Positions 24,652 to 33,369 of a stretch of DNA of 36,071 nt are shown in pieces. The notes below the pieces were generated by a model, which worked only from the letters and a program-made list of their open reading frames with translations, did no database searches and had not been told where the DNA came from. Position numbers and translations under genes: made by a program. This stretch comes from Leucobacter chinensis (GTDB lineage: Bacteria > Actinomycetota > Actinomycetes > Actinomycetales > Microbacteriaceae), in contig NZ_JAHQZR010000014.1 of the NCBI RefSeq assembly GCF_019049105.1, positions 1 to 36,071 of the forward strand, read 5' to 3'. Every line of letters begins with the position of its first letter. The first letter of the stretch is position 1.

Positions 24652-26019
24652 CTAGCCGCGTGGAATCGGTGTATCACGCCAGGGAATGCGCTTCTGGTCG
24701 TCCTGGCTTGAAGGGACCTCGTAGTCGAAGCGGGTCTTCACGGTGAAGAGCACGAGCAAGAGCCACCCGCTCTCGACGATCATGCGGCTCTCGGTGAGCG
24801 ACTGCACGAGCATTGCCATCATGATGAGAAACGGCCAGAGCGCGCTCGTTGCGTAGGGCAGGGGAGCGCCGGGGCCGCGCCTCGGCTGGTCAACCGCCCT
24901 GAACCACACGCGCCACGTCGTGACGAACACGAGCAGACCGAAGAGTGCGAGGCCGATGAAGCCGAGCTGGAACCAGACGTCGAGCCACGCGTTGTGCGCG
25001 TGCATGACCGGAATGCCGCCCTGCACATCGAGGCTCTTAAACGGTTCGACCCACGGGGCCCAGTAGCTCACCCAGCCCCATCCGACGGTGGGGTGCTCTG
25101 AGCCGAGATCGATGACCTTCTGCCAGGTCTCGGTGCGGCCCGTCAGGCTGCCCGATTTGCCGAAGATGCCGAAGAAGCTGTCACGAAACACGATCGCGAG
25201 CGTGCCGCAGGCCGCGAGCAGTGCCGCGCCGATGAAGTACATGGGCATGCGGTGGTCGGCCTTCGCCCGCCTCGCCCAGAGCGCGAAGAAGAGCGAGACG
25301 ACAACGACGCCGCCAGCGATGAGCGCCGTTGCGGGCCTCGTGAGCACGAGCGTGGCGAGCGCAACGATGACCCAGAACCAGCCCGCAAAGGGGCGCACAG
25401 TGCCGGCGCGAAGCTGAATGACAAAGACGATGAGGCCGAGCAACGCCGCGAAGCCGAGCAGCGTCGAACTGCCGAGCAAGCCTTGAATCGGGCCGCCCTC
25501 GAACAGCAGGTCACGGCTCCAGTAAAGCAAATTCGGGGTCTTTCCCTCGGGAGCCTCGATCCACCAGGGCAAGAGGGGCTCGCGAATGAAGAGTGACACG
25601 AATAGTTCGAAGACGATCGAGAGGCCGAGCAGATAGCGAAAAGCGCTCGCCAGGGTGCTGAGCGTTTCCTGCCACGTCAGGAGTAGCGCGAGTATCACGG
25701 CGACGGCCGTCGTAATGAGCTGAGCCGTGACGCCGAGCAGCGACTCGAGGCGGTACTGCGACCAGAGAATCGAGAGCGCGGCAAAGAGTAGAAAGAGCGT
25801 AAGGGGGGCTGGGAGACGGTACCAGCGAAAGCGTTCGGGGCGCTGTTTGATGAAGAGCGCGATGCCGATGCCAAACACCACGACCACGAGCGCGACGTAC
25901 CCCTGCAACCCGAGCAGGTTGCGAAACGCGTTGCCGCCGAGCGCGATAAAGAAGGTCGCGGTTGCGTATGCGTTCACGCCGAGGCGGTGGTGTTTCGCCT
26001 CTCTGGTAATTTCAGCCAT
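24652..26019 (-). CDS. O-antigen ligase / polymerase-like membrane protein (Wzy/WaaL family)
   Basis: A 455-aa protein with about ten to twelve hydrophobic segments. The features of the O-antigen ligase domain are ILWSQYRLESLLGV near the front, the run of helices around residues 200-260, and a long periplasmic-type loop with SGSLTGRTETWQKVIDLGSEHPTVGWGWV and HAHNAWLDVWFQLGFIGL. The SLTGRTE-x-W and H-x-HN motifs are typical of WaaL/Wzy proteins. ATG 26019 is chosen over the longer frame from 26082 because a -10 box ends 7 nt before it and the protein-like sequence starts there. It could ligate or polymerise lipid-linked glycan outside the cell. Substrate is unknown; glfT2 lies downstream on the same strand. 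Confidence 0.85.
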   Translation of the reverse strand: MAEITREAKHHRLGVNAYATATFFIALGGNAFRNLLGLQGYVALVVVVFGIGIALFIKQRPERFRWYRLPAPLTLFLLFAALSILWSQYRLESLLGVTAQLITTAVAVILALLLTWQETLSTLASAFRYLLGLSIVFELFVSLFIREPLLPWWIEAPEGKTPNLLYWSRDLLFEGGPIQGLLGSSTLLGFAALLGLIVFVIQLRAGTVRPFAGWFWVIVALATLVLTRPATALIAGGVVVVSLFFALWARRAKADHRMPMYFIGAALLAACGTLAIVFRDSFFGIFGKSGSLTGRTETWQKVIDLGSEHPTVGWGWVSYWAPWVEPFKSLDVQGGIPVMHAHNAWLDVWFQLGFIGLALFGLLVFVTTWRVWFRAVDQPRRGPGAPLPYATSALWPFLIMMAMLVQSLTESRMIVESGWLLLVLFTVKTRFDYEVPSSQDDQKRIPWRDTPIPRG

Positions 26020-26026
26020 GCTATGT

Positions 26027-26032
26027 AGTGTA
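26027..26032 (-). promoter_or_regulatory. Leaderless-type -10 box TACACT for the O-antigen-ligase-like gene
   Basis: The minus strand reads TACACT, 7 nt, ATG 26019, with no ribosome-binding site. It lies in the 110-nt divergent gap shared with manA. Confidence 0.6.
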
Positions 26033-26129
26033 ATTGCGAGTTGGTGTGCTTCTCCATGACGTCGGTGTTCCACGGGAAACATTAGCGGTGCGCCAGAGGG
26101 ATAAGTTAGTCAAAGATAGAGAGTGCCGC

Positions 26130-27437
26130 GTGCTCATTTTTATTCAGAACGTTCCACGCACCTACGCGTGGGGGTCTCGCGATGCCCTTCCTGAGGTGCT
26201 CGCGACTGAGCCGACCGGTGAACCGCAGGCAGAGCTGTGGCTCGGCGACCACGAGGTCGACCCGGCGCAGGTTGCTGGCAGCATGGCCGAGCCGCTCACT
26301 CTCATTGACCTCATTGAGCGTAACCCCGAGGTATACGGCGTCGATGGTGGTCACCTGCCCTTTCTGCTCAAGGTGCTCGGCATCGGGGCTCCGCTCTCGT
26401 TGCAGGTGCACCCGCGCAAGAGTCAGGCTGAGGAAGGCTTTGCGCGTGAGAACGCCGCGGGAATCGCGCTGGATGACCTTAGTCGCTCGTACAAAGACGC
26501 GAACCACAAACCCGAGTTGCTCGTCGCCCTCTCGCACATCGAGGCACTGAGTGGTTGGCGCGAGCTTGGCGACGCGGCAAACGATGCGGCGGCGATCGCT
26601 CGGGGTTCAGGAACCTGCGGGGCCAGGGGCAGTCAGCTGTTGCTCTCGTTTGCGGCGCGAGTGCAGAGCGCTGCAAGGCTCGGAGTCGACGGCAAGGCCG
26701 GTCGCGAGGCGCTGCTCGACTGGTTACTGCCCGGCGACGAAATCGTGGTCGAGACCGTTCGAGCGCTCGCCGAAGTGGTCATGAGTGAAGTACCGCTCGA
26801 CCTCGACGGTGTGCGTCGCGACGTGCTGCGCAAGCTCGTGACCACGCACCCCGGTGACCCGGGCGTGCTCATCTCACTGCTGATGCACGTCGTCACGCTC
26901 AATGCCGGCGAGGCGCTTTACCTTGACGCGGGCGTGCTGCACGCCTACCTCGGTGGCGTTGGGGTAGAGATTATGGCTTCGTCTGACAACGTGCTGCGTG
27001 CCGGGCTGACCGAGAAACACATTGACGTGCCGGAGTTTCGCCGCATTCTCGACCTGACGACCACGAACGATCCGCTCTTCTACGGGGCGACGCCAGCCCC
27101 CGGGCTCACGACCTGGCAACCGCCCATTCCCGACTTTCAACTGCACCGCGTGCGCGTCGACGCCGAGCACGACCCGCTCGACGCGCCCGGGATGCATTTG
27201 GCGCGCGCGGTGTCTCTTGAAGCTCCATACCCGCTCGTTATGATCGCGACCGAGGGGGTGCTTCGGGTTGAGCGAATCGGGGTTGACCTACGTGAGGTCG
27301 CAAGCGTGAGAAAGGGCCATTCCCTCTACATCTCGGCGGGTGCGGCCATTGAAATTTCGGGCTCTGGCGAGGCCTTCGTGGCGAGCGTGGGCTGCCGCTC
27401 AGAAATCGACATTTCGAGGGTCGAGGGCGTGTCCTGA
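26130..27437 (+). CDS. manA: Mannose-6-phosphate isomerase, class I
   Basis: A 435-aa zinc enzyme interconverting fructose-6-phosphate and mannose-6-phosphate, the entry to GDP-mannose and mannosylated wall components. Motifs: VPRTYAWGSRDALPEVL at the N-terminus, AELWLGDHEVDPA, SLQVHPRKSQAEEGF (Zn-binding Gln and His), YKDANHKPELLVALSHIEALSGWRE (Zn-binding Glu), and VLHAYLGGVGVEIMASSDNVLRAGLTEKHID (Zn His and catalytic Arg). The long frame begins at 26034, but GTG 26130 starts just before the conserved domain, with AGAGAG 6 nt upstream. In actinobacteria manA commonly lies in this neighbourhood with whiB and wall glycosyltransferase genes. Confidence 0.95.
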   Translation: MLIFIQNVPRTYAWGSRDALPEVLATEPTGEPQAELWLGDHEVDPAQVAGSMAEPLTLIDLIERNPEVYGVDGGHLPFLLKVLGIGAPLSLQVHPRKSQAEEGFARENAAGIALDDLSRSYKDANHKPELLVALSHIEALSGWRELGDAANDAAAIARGSGTCGARGSQLLLSFAARVQSAARLGVDGKAGREALLDWLLPGDEIVVETVRALAEVVMSEVPLDLDGVRRDVLRKLVTTHPGDPGVLISLLMHVVTLNAGEALYLDAGVLHAYLGGVGVEIMASSDNVLRAGLTEKHIDVPEFRRILDLTTTNDPLFYGATPAPGLTTWQPPIPDFQLHRVRVDAEHDPLDAPGMHLARAVSLEAPYPLVMIATEGVLRVERIGVDLREVASVRKGHSLYISAGAAIEISGSGEAFVASVGCRSEIDISRVEGVS

Positions 27438-27473
27438 CCTTCAAGTAGTGGTTGAGGCTTTACTATGTCTGGC

Positions 27474-27502
27474 TTGACTTGAGTGAATGACAACGGTGTA
27501 AT
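27474..27502 (+). promoter_or_regulatory. Strong sigma70-type promoter for whiB
   Basis: TTGACT (27474-27479), an exact 17-nt spacer, and TGTAAT (27497-27502). This is the best -35/-10 pair in the window. Transcription would start near 27509, giving a leader of about 33 nt that includes the ribosome-binding site AAGGAGG. Confidence 0.75.
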
Positions 27503-27541
27503 TATGAGGTAACCTAAACGCTTTGTAAGGAAGGAGGGGCA

Positions 27542-27856
27542 GTGACCGAGAATGAGAAACCCGCATCGCAGGTTCCGAACAACTGGTTTGTAGACCCCGT
27601 TTTCCTTGGTGTTCCAGGGACCCGCCAAGACGAAGACACCGCTCTCGCCTGGCAGGCCGACGCGCTGTGTGCGCAAACTGACCCCGAAGCCTTCTTTCCT
27701 GAAAAAGGCGGATCAACTCGGGAAGCCAAGCGCGTGTGCGAATCGTGCGAGGTCAGTGCTCAGTGCCTTGAGTACGCGCTCGAAAATGACGAGCGCTTTG
27801 GTATTTGGGGCGGGCTCTCAGAACGCGAGCGCCGCAAGCTGCGCAAACGCGCCTAA
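27542..27856 (+). CDS. whiB2: WhiB-family Fe-S transcriptional regulator (WhiB2/WhmD-like)
   Basis: A 104-aa redox-sensing 4Fe-4S regulator. The four cluster cysteines are C43, C66, C69 and C75 (C-x22-C-x2-C-x5-C), followed by the turn FGIWGG (86-91) and a basic tail SERERRKLRKR for DNA or sigma-factor contact. Start GTG 27542 has a strong AAGGAGG just upstream. WhiB2/WhmD in mycobacteria controls septation and lies beside Rv3259. Here a gene that looks like an Rv3259 relative follows two genes downstream, which supports the WhiB2 subtype. Subtype is less certain than family. Confidence 0.93.
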   Translation: MTENEKPASQVPNNWFVDPVFLGVPGTRQDEDTALAWQADALCAQTDPEAFFPEKGGSTREAKRVCESCEVSAQCLEYALENDERFGIWGGLSERERRKLRKRA

Positions 27857-27912
27857 CCTGAGTGCTTCACCCATGCCCGGCACGCCTCAGCGTGTTGCAC
27901 AGCGAGGGCGTT

Positions 27913-27918
27913 TACACT
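27913..27918 (+). promoter_or_regulatory. -10 box TACACT for the large membrane glycosyltransferase gene
   Basis: TACACT is followed after 10 nt by ATG 27929, giving at most a few nucleotides of leader; no ribosome-binding site is present. Read-through from whiB, which ends 72 nt upstream, is also possible. Confidence 0.45.
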
Positions 27919-27928
27919 TGCTCTCGTT

Positions 27929-30900
27929 ATGCGAAGTAATGTAACCGCGATTCTTGTCGCCAAGCACCAGGGTGAGAAGCTTGATCTCACGCTGCAGTCG
28001 CTCAAGGCGCAAACCGTCATGCCCGATCGCATCGTTGTGGTCGCCTGTGGGCCCGAAGGGCTCGCAGCCTCAGTCGGCGGTGAGGGCATCGACGCCGTTA
28101 TCGCGATGAACGAGCGCGCAAGTTTCGGGCAAGCCGTTGCCGCAGCCGAGCGCGGCCTCGCAGAGCTCGAGAACACCCGAGAAGAGTGGCTGTGGCTGCT
28201 CGCCGAAGACTCGGCACCCGAACCGTCGGCTCTCGAACATCTGCTACTCAAGGTTAAAGCGAGCGGCACCGCGGTTGTCGCGGGACCGAAGCTCGTTGAC
28301 TGGCATGACCCCTCACGCATCATCGAGCTGAGCCAAGGGCTCACCTGGGCGGGTGGCCGCTGGGTGCTCGACCGTCACGAACTCGATCAGCAGCAGTACG
28401 ATCACTACGAAGACGTTCTGGGGGTTGGCCCGGTCGGCATGCTCGTGCGACGTGACGTGTGGCAGCGCCTCGGCGGCTTCGACCCTGCGCTTCCCATCTA
28501 CGACGACGGCCTCGACTTCAGCGTGCGCGCGAGGCTCGCGGGCTACCGTGTGATCGTGGCCCCCGAGGCGAGACTACGCTACGCCCGAACCGGAATCGCC
28601 GGCCCCGAGATCAACCACCGTGCCGGCGTCCTGCGGCGCGCTCACCGGCAGTCACGGGCAGCGAGTCTGTACCGCCGCATCACCTACGCGCCCGCGGTGT
28701 TCGCCCCGCTCATGTGGCTCGGGTTGCCGATTATTGGCGTGCTCGGCATGATGTGGGCGCTTATTCGCGAGCGCCCCGGCACCATGCTTGGTGAGTTTGT
28801 CGCGGCGCTGCAAGTGTTTTTCCACCCCCGCAGTATCTGGCGGGCACGCTCAAGCATCAGGCGGCACAACACTGCAGGGTGGGGGGCAGTGCGGCCGCTT
28901 CGCACCGAACGCAAGACCGTCGCATCGGTGCGAATGGTGCGCAAAGAGTCGATTCTTGCCGTTCAAGGCAGGCAGCGCGAAGACCTGCACTTCGTGCAAA
29001 CCGGTGGCCTCGCCCTCACGATGAGCGCGCTCGCTGTGGGCGCCTTGCTCACCTGGTGGCTCTTTGGGGCGTCGTTTGTGACCGGCGGAGGAGCCGGCCA
29101 GCTGACCCAGTCGCTGGGCGGTCTGTGGTCGAGTACCGTGAGCGCCGCGGCAGTGAATGTTCAGTCGCTCGGCTCGTTCGCGCATACGGTTCCAGCCGAC
29201 CCCTTTGCTTGGGTGCTCGCGCTCATGGGCACGGTCACCTTCTGGAACCCCTCGCTCGCGGTCATCATTCTGCTTATTGCCTCGGTGCCCGCGGCCACCC
29301 TCGGTGGCTGGATGTGGGCGAGTCGACTCACCGAGCACGCCGCTGGCAGGCTGCTCGCAGGCATCGCCTGGGGCGTCTCACCCGTACTGCTCTCGGCGCT
29401 CATCACCGGCCGTGTTACGACCCTCGTGATCGTCATTGCGCTGCCGTGGTTGCTCTATGCTGGCTCACGTGCCTCGCAGTCGTGGAGCTGGGCGGGTGTT
29501 GCCTCGTTCATCGCCGCGGTCGTGCTCGCCGCTGGCCCGGTACTGTACCCCGCGGCCCTCGTGCTGCTCATTACCGCAGTCGCCTGCTACCCCCGTGGAG
29601 CCTCGAAGCTCTGCTCGATCGCGATCGTGCCCCTAGCCCTCGGTGTACCACGCATGCTGAGCGCTGTCGCCTCGGGCCGCCCCCTCGATATGTTCGCAGA
29701 CCCCTCGGCCCCGTTGCAGCACACCGCCGCGGCGCCCGCCGACATGCTGCTCGGGTTTCCTGAGGCTGGCCTCGGGGGCCTGCCCGGTGCCCTCAGTCTC
29801 ATCGGCGTCGAGAGCTGGGCTTCGCCGTGGATCGTCTCCATGTGCCTCGTCGCGCCCCTCGCAATTCTCGCGGTGGTCGGTGCGTGCACCGGCCCGGTGA
29901 GGCGCACCATCATGCTGGGCCTCATGACCATTCTGGGTATGCTCACGGCGATTGTTGCCCCGCACCTCCTGCTCGTACCGCTCGGCTCAGAGCTCGTCGC
30001 GGTCTCGGCCGGTGCCGGCCTCGCACTGTACTGGCTCGGCCTCATCTCGTTCGCTTCCTTCGGCCTGAAGTCGCTGCTGCGCGCCGAGGTGCCAGTCGCC
30101 ATTGTTGCCATGGTCGGTGTCATCTTGCTCGGCCTTCCCACGATGGTGCAGCAGGTGCGCGCCGAAAGCCCACTCACGGTCGACCGGCAACCGATTCCCG
30201 CCGTCATCGACGCGGAGTTCGCGATCAACCCGACGCAGCAGGCCCTTGTCATCACGCCGCTCGGCGAAGATGAACTGCGCGCGCAGCTGCGAGCTGGCAA
30301 CACTCTGACCCTTGACCGCGTACGCACCGCGCAACTCACCGCCACGAAGGCCTCTGAAGAGCAGGCGCTCTCAGAACTCGTTGGATCGCTCGCGAGCCTC
30401 GGCGCCTCCGAGCTGCAGGAGCAGCTCGAGGCCGCAAATATTCGCTTCGTGCTGCTCGGCGATACGCCGGGCTCTGGCGGAGCGCAGATTCGCTCGCTGC
30501 TGCAAGAAGCGCTCGACCAGAGCGAGGCGCTCTCTCCGGTTGGCGACACCTCGCACGGCCTGCTGTGGCGCGTGAACGAGTCGGCCCCGGCCGATGGCGG
30601 AGAGACTGCTGAGAGTGCTGGTGCGGCCGACGCCGCTGGCGACGGTGCTGCCGACGCTGCCGACGCTGCCGAAACCGACGATGAAGCCGAGGCCGCCGCT
30701 CAGGCGACCGCAAAGCTTGCCGACGACGAGCTCGACATTCAGACCACCGAGCAGCGTCCCGTGAGCGGCAAGATGCTCTGGGCAGCCCAGCTCATCTTGA
30801 TCGCACTGATGTTCCTGCTCGCGCTACCAACTGGTGAGGTTCGCTTGCGCCCCGAGAAGCGCCGCAAGCCGCGAGGCAAGGCCGCCAAGAAGCTTGCGCC

Positions 30901-31444
30901 GCTCACTGACTCGGGCATCGCCGCGGCCCCCGTGGGTGCGGCCGCTGCCGAGGCTGGAGTGGTCGCTACAGCTGATGCCGAACTCGGCACTGCCGAGCCA
31001 GACGCCGCAGCGTCTGACGTCGCCGAAGCCGGTTGCACTGAACCTGCTTCGGGTGAGGCAGAAACGGCCGAGGGCGAGCCGAACGCTGAGCCCGGGCAGG
31101 GGGCTGTCACCGGCGAGAGCGCTACCGTGCTCGAAGACGCGACCCCGCACGAGGTCTCAGACCAGACCGACGAGGTGCCCATTATCACTGACGCGATGCT
31201 CATGGGGGCTGATCCGCTCGGTGAAACGGGCGAAGCCCGCGACGAGCCCGCCGACGAGGCTTCTGCCGCCGACGGGCCCGAGACCCCGAACGACGACCCG
31301 GCACTCGTGCGCGAAGAGCACGAACTGCCCGACGAAGACACGATTTTCGTGGGCGGATCGTCCGACCTCTCGAGCCCAGAAGTGACGGGCCTTGACGAGA
31401 CCACCAACACGAACGATGCACACCGGGAGGCGCGCGATGAGTAA
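27929..31444 (+). CDS. Very large membrane glycosyltransferase family 2 protein with acidic C-terminal tail
   Basis: 1171 aa. Residues 1-240 form a GT-A domain: VTAILVAKHQGEKLDLTLQSL, VVVACGPEG, WLWLLAEDSAPEPSAL (metal/donor loop), WQRLGGFDPALPIYDDGLDFSVRARLAGY. One or two membrane helices lie near 255-285. From about 365 to 740 there are many helices, then an extracytoplasmic region of about 200 residues (740-935) that ends in an Ala/Asp/Glu-rich stretch. A last membrane helix (about 950-970) is followed by a basic patch and a strongly acidic tail of some 160 residues rich in Ala, Glu and Asp. Such giant GT2 proteins next to whiB and a DUF5719 gene are conserved in actinobacteria and probably act in wall glycan assembly. 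Sugar and acceptor are unknown. Confidence 0.85.
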   Translation: MRSNVTAILVAKHQGEKLDLTLQSLKAQTVMPDRIVVVACGPEGLAASVGGEGIDAVIAMNERASFGQAVAAAERGLAELENTREEWLWLLAEDSAPEPSALEHLLLKVKASGTAVVAGPKLVDWHDPSRIIELSQGLTWAGGRWVLDRHELDQQQYDHYEDVLGVGPVGMLVRRDVWQRLGGFDPALPIYDDGLDFSVRARLAGYRVIVAPEARLRYARTGIAGPEINHRAGVLRRAHRQSRAASLYRRITYAPAVFAPLMWLGLPIIGVLGMMWALIRERPGTMLGEFVAALQVFFHPRSIWRARSSIRRHNTAGWGAVRPLRTERKTVASVRMVRKESILAVQGRQREDLHFVQTGGLALTMSALAVGALLTWWLFGASFVTGGGAGQLTQSLGGLWSSTVSAAAVNVQSLGSFAHTVPADPFAWVLALMGTVTFWNPSLAVIILLIASVPAATLGGWMWASRLTEHAAGRLLAGIAWGVSPVLLSALITGRVTTLVIVIALPWLLYAGSRASQSWSWAGVASFIAAVVLAAGPVLYPAALVLLITAVACYPRGASKLCSIAIVPLALGVPRMLSAVASGRPLDMFADPSAPLQHTAAAPADMLLGFPEAGLGGLPGALSLIGVESWASPWIVSMCLVAPLAILAVVGACTGPVRRTIMLGLMTILGMLTAIVAPHLLLVPLGSELVAVSAGAGLALYWLGLISFASFGLKSLLRAEVPVAIVAMVGVILLGLPTMVQQVRAESPLTVDRQPIPAVIDAEFAINPTQQALVITPLGEDELRAQLRAGNTLTLDRVRTAQLTATKASEEQALSELVGSLASLGASELQEQLEAANIRFVLLGDTPGSGGAQIRSLLQEALDQSEALSPVGDTSHGLLWRVNESAPADGGETAESAGAADAAGDGAADAADAAETDDEAEAAAQATAKLADDELDIQTTEQRPVSGKMLWAAQLILIALMFLLALPTGEVRLRPEKRRKPRGKAAKKLAPLTDSGIAAAPVGAAAAEAGVVATADAELGTAEPDAAASDVAEAGCTEPASGEAETAEGEPNAEPGQGAVTGESATVLEDATPHEVSDQTDEVPIITDAMLMGADPLGETGEARDEPADEASAADGPETPNDDPALVREEHELPDEDTIFVGGSSDLSSPEVTGLDETTNTNDAHREARDE

Positions 31445-32804
31445 GCGAAGCAAACTGGTGCGCGGCAGTGCCCAGGTCGGCACCGGAATCGCGGTAACTG
31501 CGGTCGGCGCGCTGCTCATCATGCTCGCCGGGCAGACGAACCTGCCGACGGTGCAGCATGAGGTTCCAGCGCAAACCGTGAGCACCGCTACCACCACGAA
31601 CACCTCGTTCGTGTGCCAGGGCTCATTCGGCGTGCTCGGGCTCAATGCCAGCTCGCCCAATGATGTCACCCCGGTTGGTGAGGCCGAGACGAAGGTGAGT
31701 GGCGGCGAAACCGCGAAGAACGATCTCGCGATGCAACTCGCTGGTGCGACGCCTCCAAGCTCGCGCACGGTGCCCGGCTCAGAAGACTTTCGAGCGGCCC
31801 AAAAGCAGCGCATCGACACCGAAACAGTGAAGGGCCTCGCCGCCTCAAGCTGCGGCGAGGCGACAAACGAGCAATGGATCGTGGGCGGCAGCACCGCCCG
31901 CGGCATCTCGAGCGTCATCACCCTCTCGAACCCGGGTGCGGTCGCCGCAACCGTCACGATTGGCGTCTTTAACGAAGAGGGCCCCGTCGAAGGCGTCGGA
32001 ACCACCGGCGTGCTCGTACCGCCCGCGACCACAAAGACAGTTCCGCTGAGCGGCTTCGGTGCCGGCTACGACAGCACCGCCATTCGTGTGCAGGCGAGCG
32101 GATCGCCAGTATTCGCGACCCTCGGCGTGCACCAAATCACCGACATCACCCCCATCGGCGCCGACACGGTCAACGCTCAGCTGACGCCATCAACCGAGCT
32201 TGTCTTCTCGGGAGTGCGCACCTACGAGAACCATACACACGGCGAAGAGGGTGAAGACGGGCACGATGCCGCGCTCGCCAGACTGCTCTCACCCGAGGTA
32301 GCCACCAAAGCCAAGGTGTTCTCGCTCACTGCCGGTAAGGAGCGCGCGCTCATCGGTGAGGTTGAGCTCGAAGCCGGAGTCGTGACCGACCTCGGCCTGT
32401 CGAAGCTCCCGAAAGAGGCGACCGGAGTCATCGTCGAGAGCGAGGAGCCCATTGTCGGTGGCGTGATGACGCTGCTGCACAATAACAATGATCACGACTT
32501 CGCATGGATGACCCCGTCGAGTGTCTTCTCGGCAGGTGAAACGGTGAAGACGCTCACGCTGCCTGGCGGCACGTTGACCCTCACAAATGCGAGTGACGAG
32601 AAGGCCGATTTCACCGTCGGCGACGCGACCGTGACCCTCGAGCCCTACACTGCGAAAGAGGTCGCGAAAGCTGGCGAGACCAGCGTGCAGGGCGAAGCCC
32701 CCTTCGCCCTTGGCGTGACGCTCTTCGACGAGCACACGCTCTCGACCTACCCGGTGCTCGCATCGGCAAGCCTGATTGAAGAGTTCACCGTTTATACTCG
32801 CTAA
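31437..32804 (+). CDS. DUF5719-like membrane-anchored extracytoplasmic protein
   Basis: 455 aa. ATG 31437 is chosen because GGGAGG lies 6 nt before it, and it overlaps the stop of the large glycosyltransferase gene by 8 nt (ATGAGTAA), implying coupled translation; the longer frame from 31392 is unnecessary. A single N-terminal membrane anchor (about 15-35, TGIAVTAVGALLIMLAG) leads to an exported domain with repeated beta-sandwich-like segments (ITLSNPGAVAATVTIGVFNEEG; VVPP-type TTKTVPLSGF; LPGGTLTLTNAS). No catalytic motif is seen. Its constant pairing with the giant GT2 gene suggests it works with that enzyme outside the membrane (inference). Family assignment is from recall of the gene neighbourhood. 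Confidence 0.75.
   Translation: MSKRSKLVRGSAQVGTGIAVTAVGALLIMLAGQTNLPTVQHEVPAQTVSTATTTNTSFVCQGSFGVLGLNASSPNDVTPVGEAETKVSGGETAKNDLAMQLAGATPPSSRTVPGSEDFRAAQKQRIDTETVKGLAASSCGEATNEQWIVGGSTARGISSVITLSNPGAVAATVTIGVFNEEGPVEGVGTTGVLVPPATTKTVPLSGFGAGYDSTAIRVQASGSPVFATLGVHQITDITPIGADTVNAQLTPSTELVFSGVRTYENHTHGEEGEDGHDAALARLLSPEVATKAKVFSLTAGKERALIGEVELEAGVVTDLGLSKLPKEATGVIVESEEPIVGGVMTLLHNNNDHDFAWMTPSSVFSAGETVKTLTLPGGTLTLTNASDEKADFTVGDATVTLEPYTAKEVAKAGETSVQGEAPFALGVTLFDEHTLSTYPVLASASLIEEFTVYTR
32793..32798 (+). promoter_or_regulatory. Possible -10 box TATACT for the zincin-like gene
   Basis: TATACT lies in the last codons of the DUF5719-like gene. Transcription would start near 32805, right after its stop, about 10 nt before ATG 32815. 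Confidence 0.4.
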
Positions 32805-32814
32805 GCTTGGGGTG

Positions 32815-33369
32815 ATGTTTGGCCGTCGTAAACCGAAACCCCAGCCGCAGGCTGCGCCCGCGCAAGCCTCCGCTGCGCAAGCTCCTGCTGCGCAAGCTCC
32901 TGCTGCGCAACGGGGCGCCGCGCAATCTGCGCCCGCGCAACCCGGCGACTCGACCTCGCCGGTGCGCCGCCACGGGCGCCGGCCGATCCGCTCATCGCTC
33001 GCCGGCACGAGGGTGCGCGATCCGCACTCACGCGTAGAAACGTTCAAGCACTGGGCCGCCGCAACGATTCAGTACCTACGGCAACAGCTGCCCGACGACC
33101 TCGACGATGTCAATATCGGCTTCATGTCGCTGCCCCCGTACGAGATGCCCGAGGGCACCCATTCAGAGGAGCCGATGTTCTGGCTCGTGAGCCCGCGCGA
33201 GCACATGATCTACCTGTTTCGCGCGCCCATTCAGCGCTTTCGGGGCCTGCACGAGCCCGACGAGGTGCACCGCCGCATGTTCGTGGAGTGGTGCGTGTAC
33301 CAGGCCGTGTGCGAGTACCTGGGCGAAGACCCGTGGACGCTGCTTCCGGGGCGGTTTGAGCACTACTAG
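32815..33369 (+). CDS. Zincin-like (metallopeptidase-family, PF06262-type) protein lacking the HExxH motif
   Basis: 184 aa. The first 60 residues are low-complexity and include AQxxx pentapeptides encoded by 15-bp DNA repeats. The remainder resembles the small actinobacterial metallopeptidase family related to M. tuberculosis Rv3259: VNIGFMSLPPYEMPEG, IYLFRAPIQRFRGLHEPDE, then VHRRMFVEWCVYQAVCEYLGEDPW. In true family members the last block reads about VVVHEIAHHFGI, the zinc site. Here both zinc histidines and the catalytic Glu are missing, so peptidase activity is unlikely. It may be structural or regulatory. Start ATG 32815 (GTG 32812 is an alternative) follows the DUF5719-like stop by 10 nt. 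Gene order with whiB supports the assignment. Confidence 0.75.
   Translation: MFGRRKPKPQPQAAPAQASAAQAPAAQAPAAQRGAAQSAPAQPGDSTSPVRRHGRRPIRSSLAGTRVRDPHSRVETFKHWAAATIQYLRQQLPDDLDDVNIGFMSLPPYEMPEGTHSEEPMFWLVSPREHMIYLFRAPIQRFRGLHEPDEVHRRMFVEWCVYQAVCEYLGEDPWTLLPGRFEHY
32860..32949 (+). repeat. Six tandem 15-bp units (GCGCAA + 9 variable) in the zincin-like gene
   Basis: Units begin at 32860, 32875, 32890, 32905, 32920 and 32935, each starting GCGCAA. Units 2 and 3 are identical (GCGCAAGCTCCTGCT). They encode AQASA, AQAPA, AQAPA, AQRGA, AQSAP, AQPGD, a flexible linker. Copy number is likely to vary between strains. Confidence 0.85.

Noticed and set aside
27895-27918. TTGCAC as a -35 for the TACACT box at 27913
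   Set aside because: The spacer is only 12 nt, too short for a sigma70-type promoter.
28879-29763. 294-aa plus-strand frame inside the giant glycosyltransferase gene
   Set aside because: Arg/His/Ala-rich shadow frame; the host frame has continuous membrane helices here.
29587-30549. 320-aa minus-strand frame antisense to the giant glycosyltransferase gene
   Set aside because: Ser/Arg/Ala-biased antisense frame with no recognisable domain.
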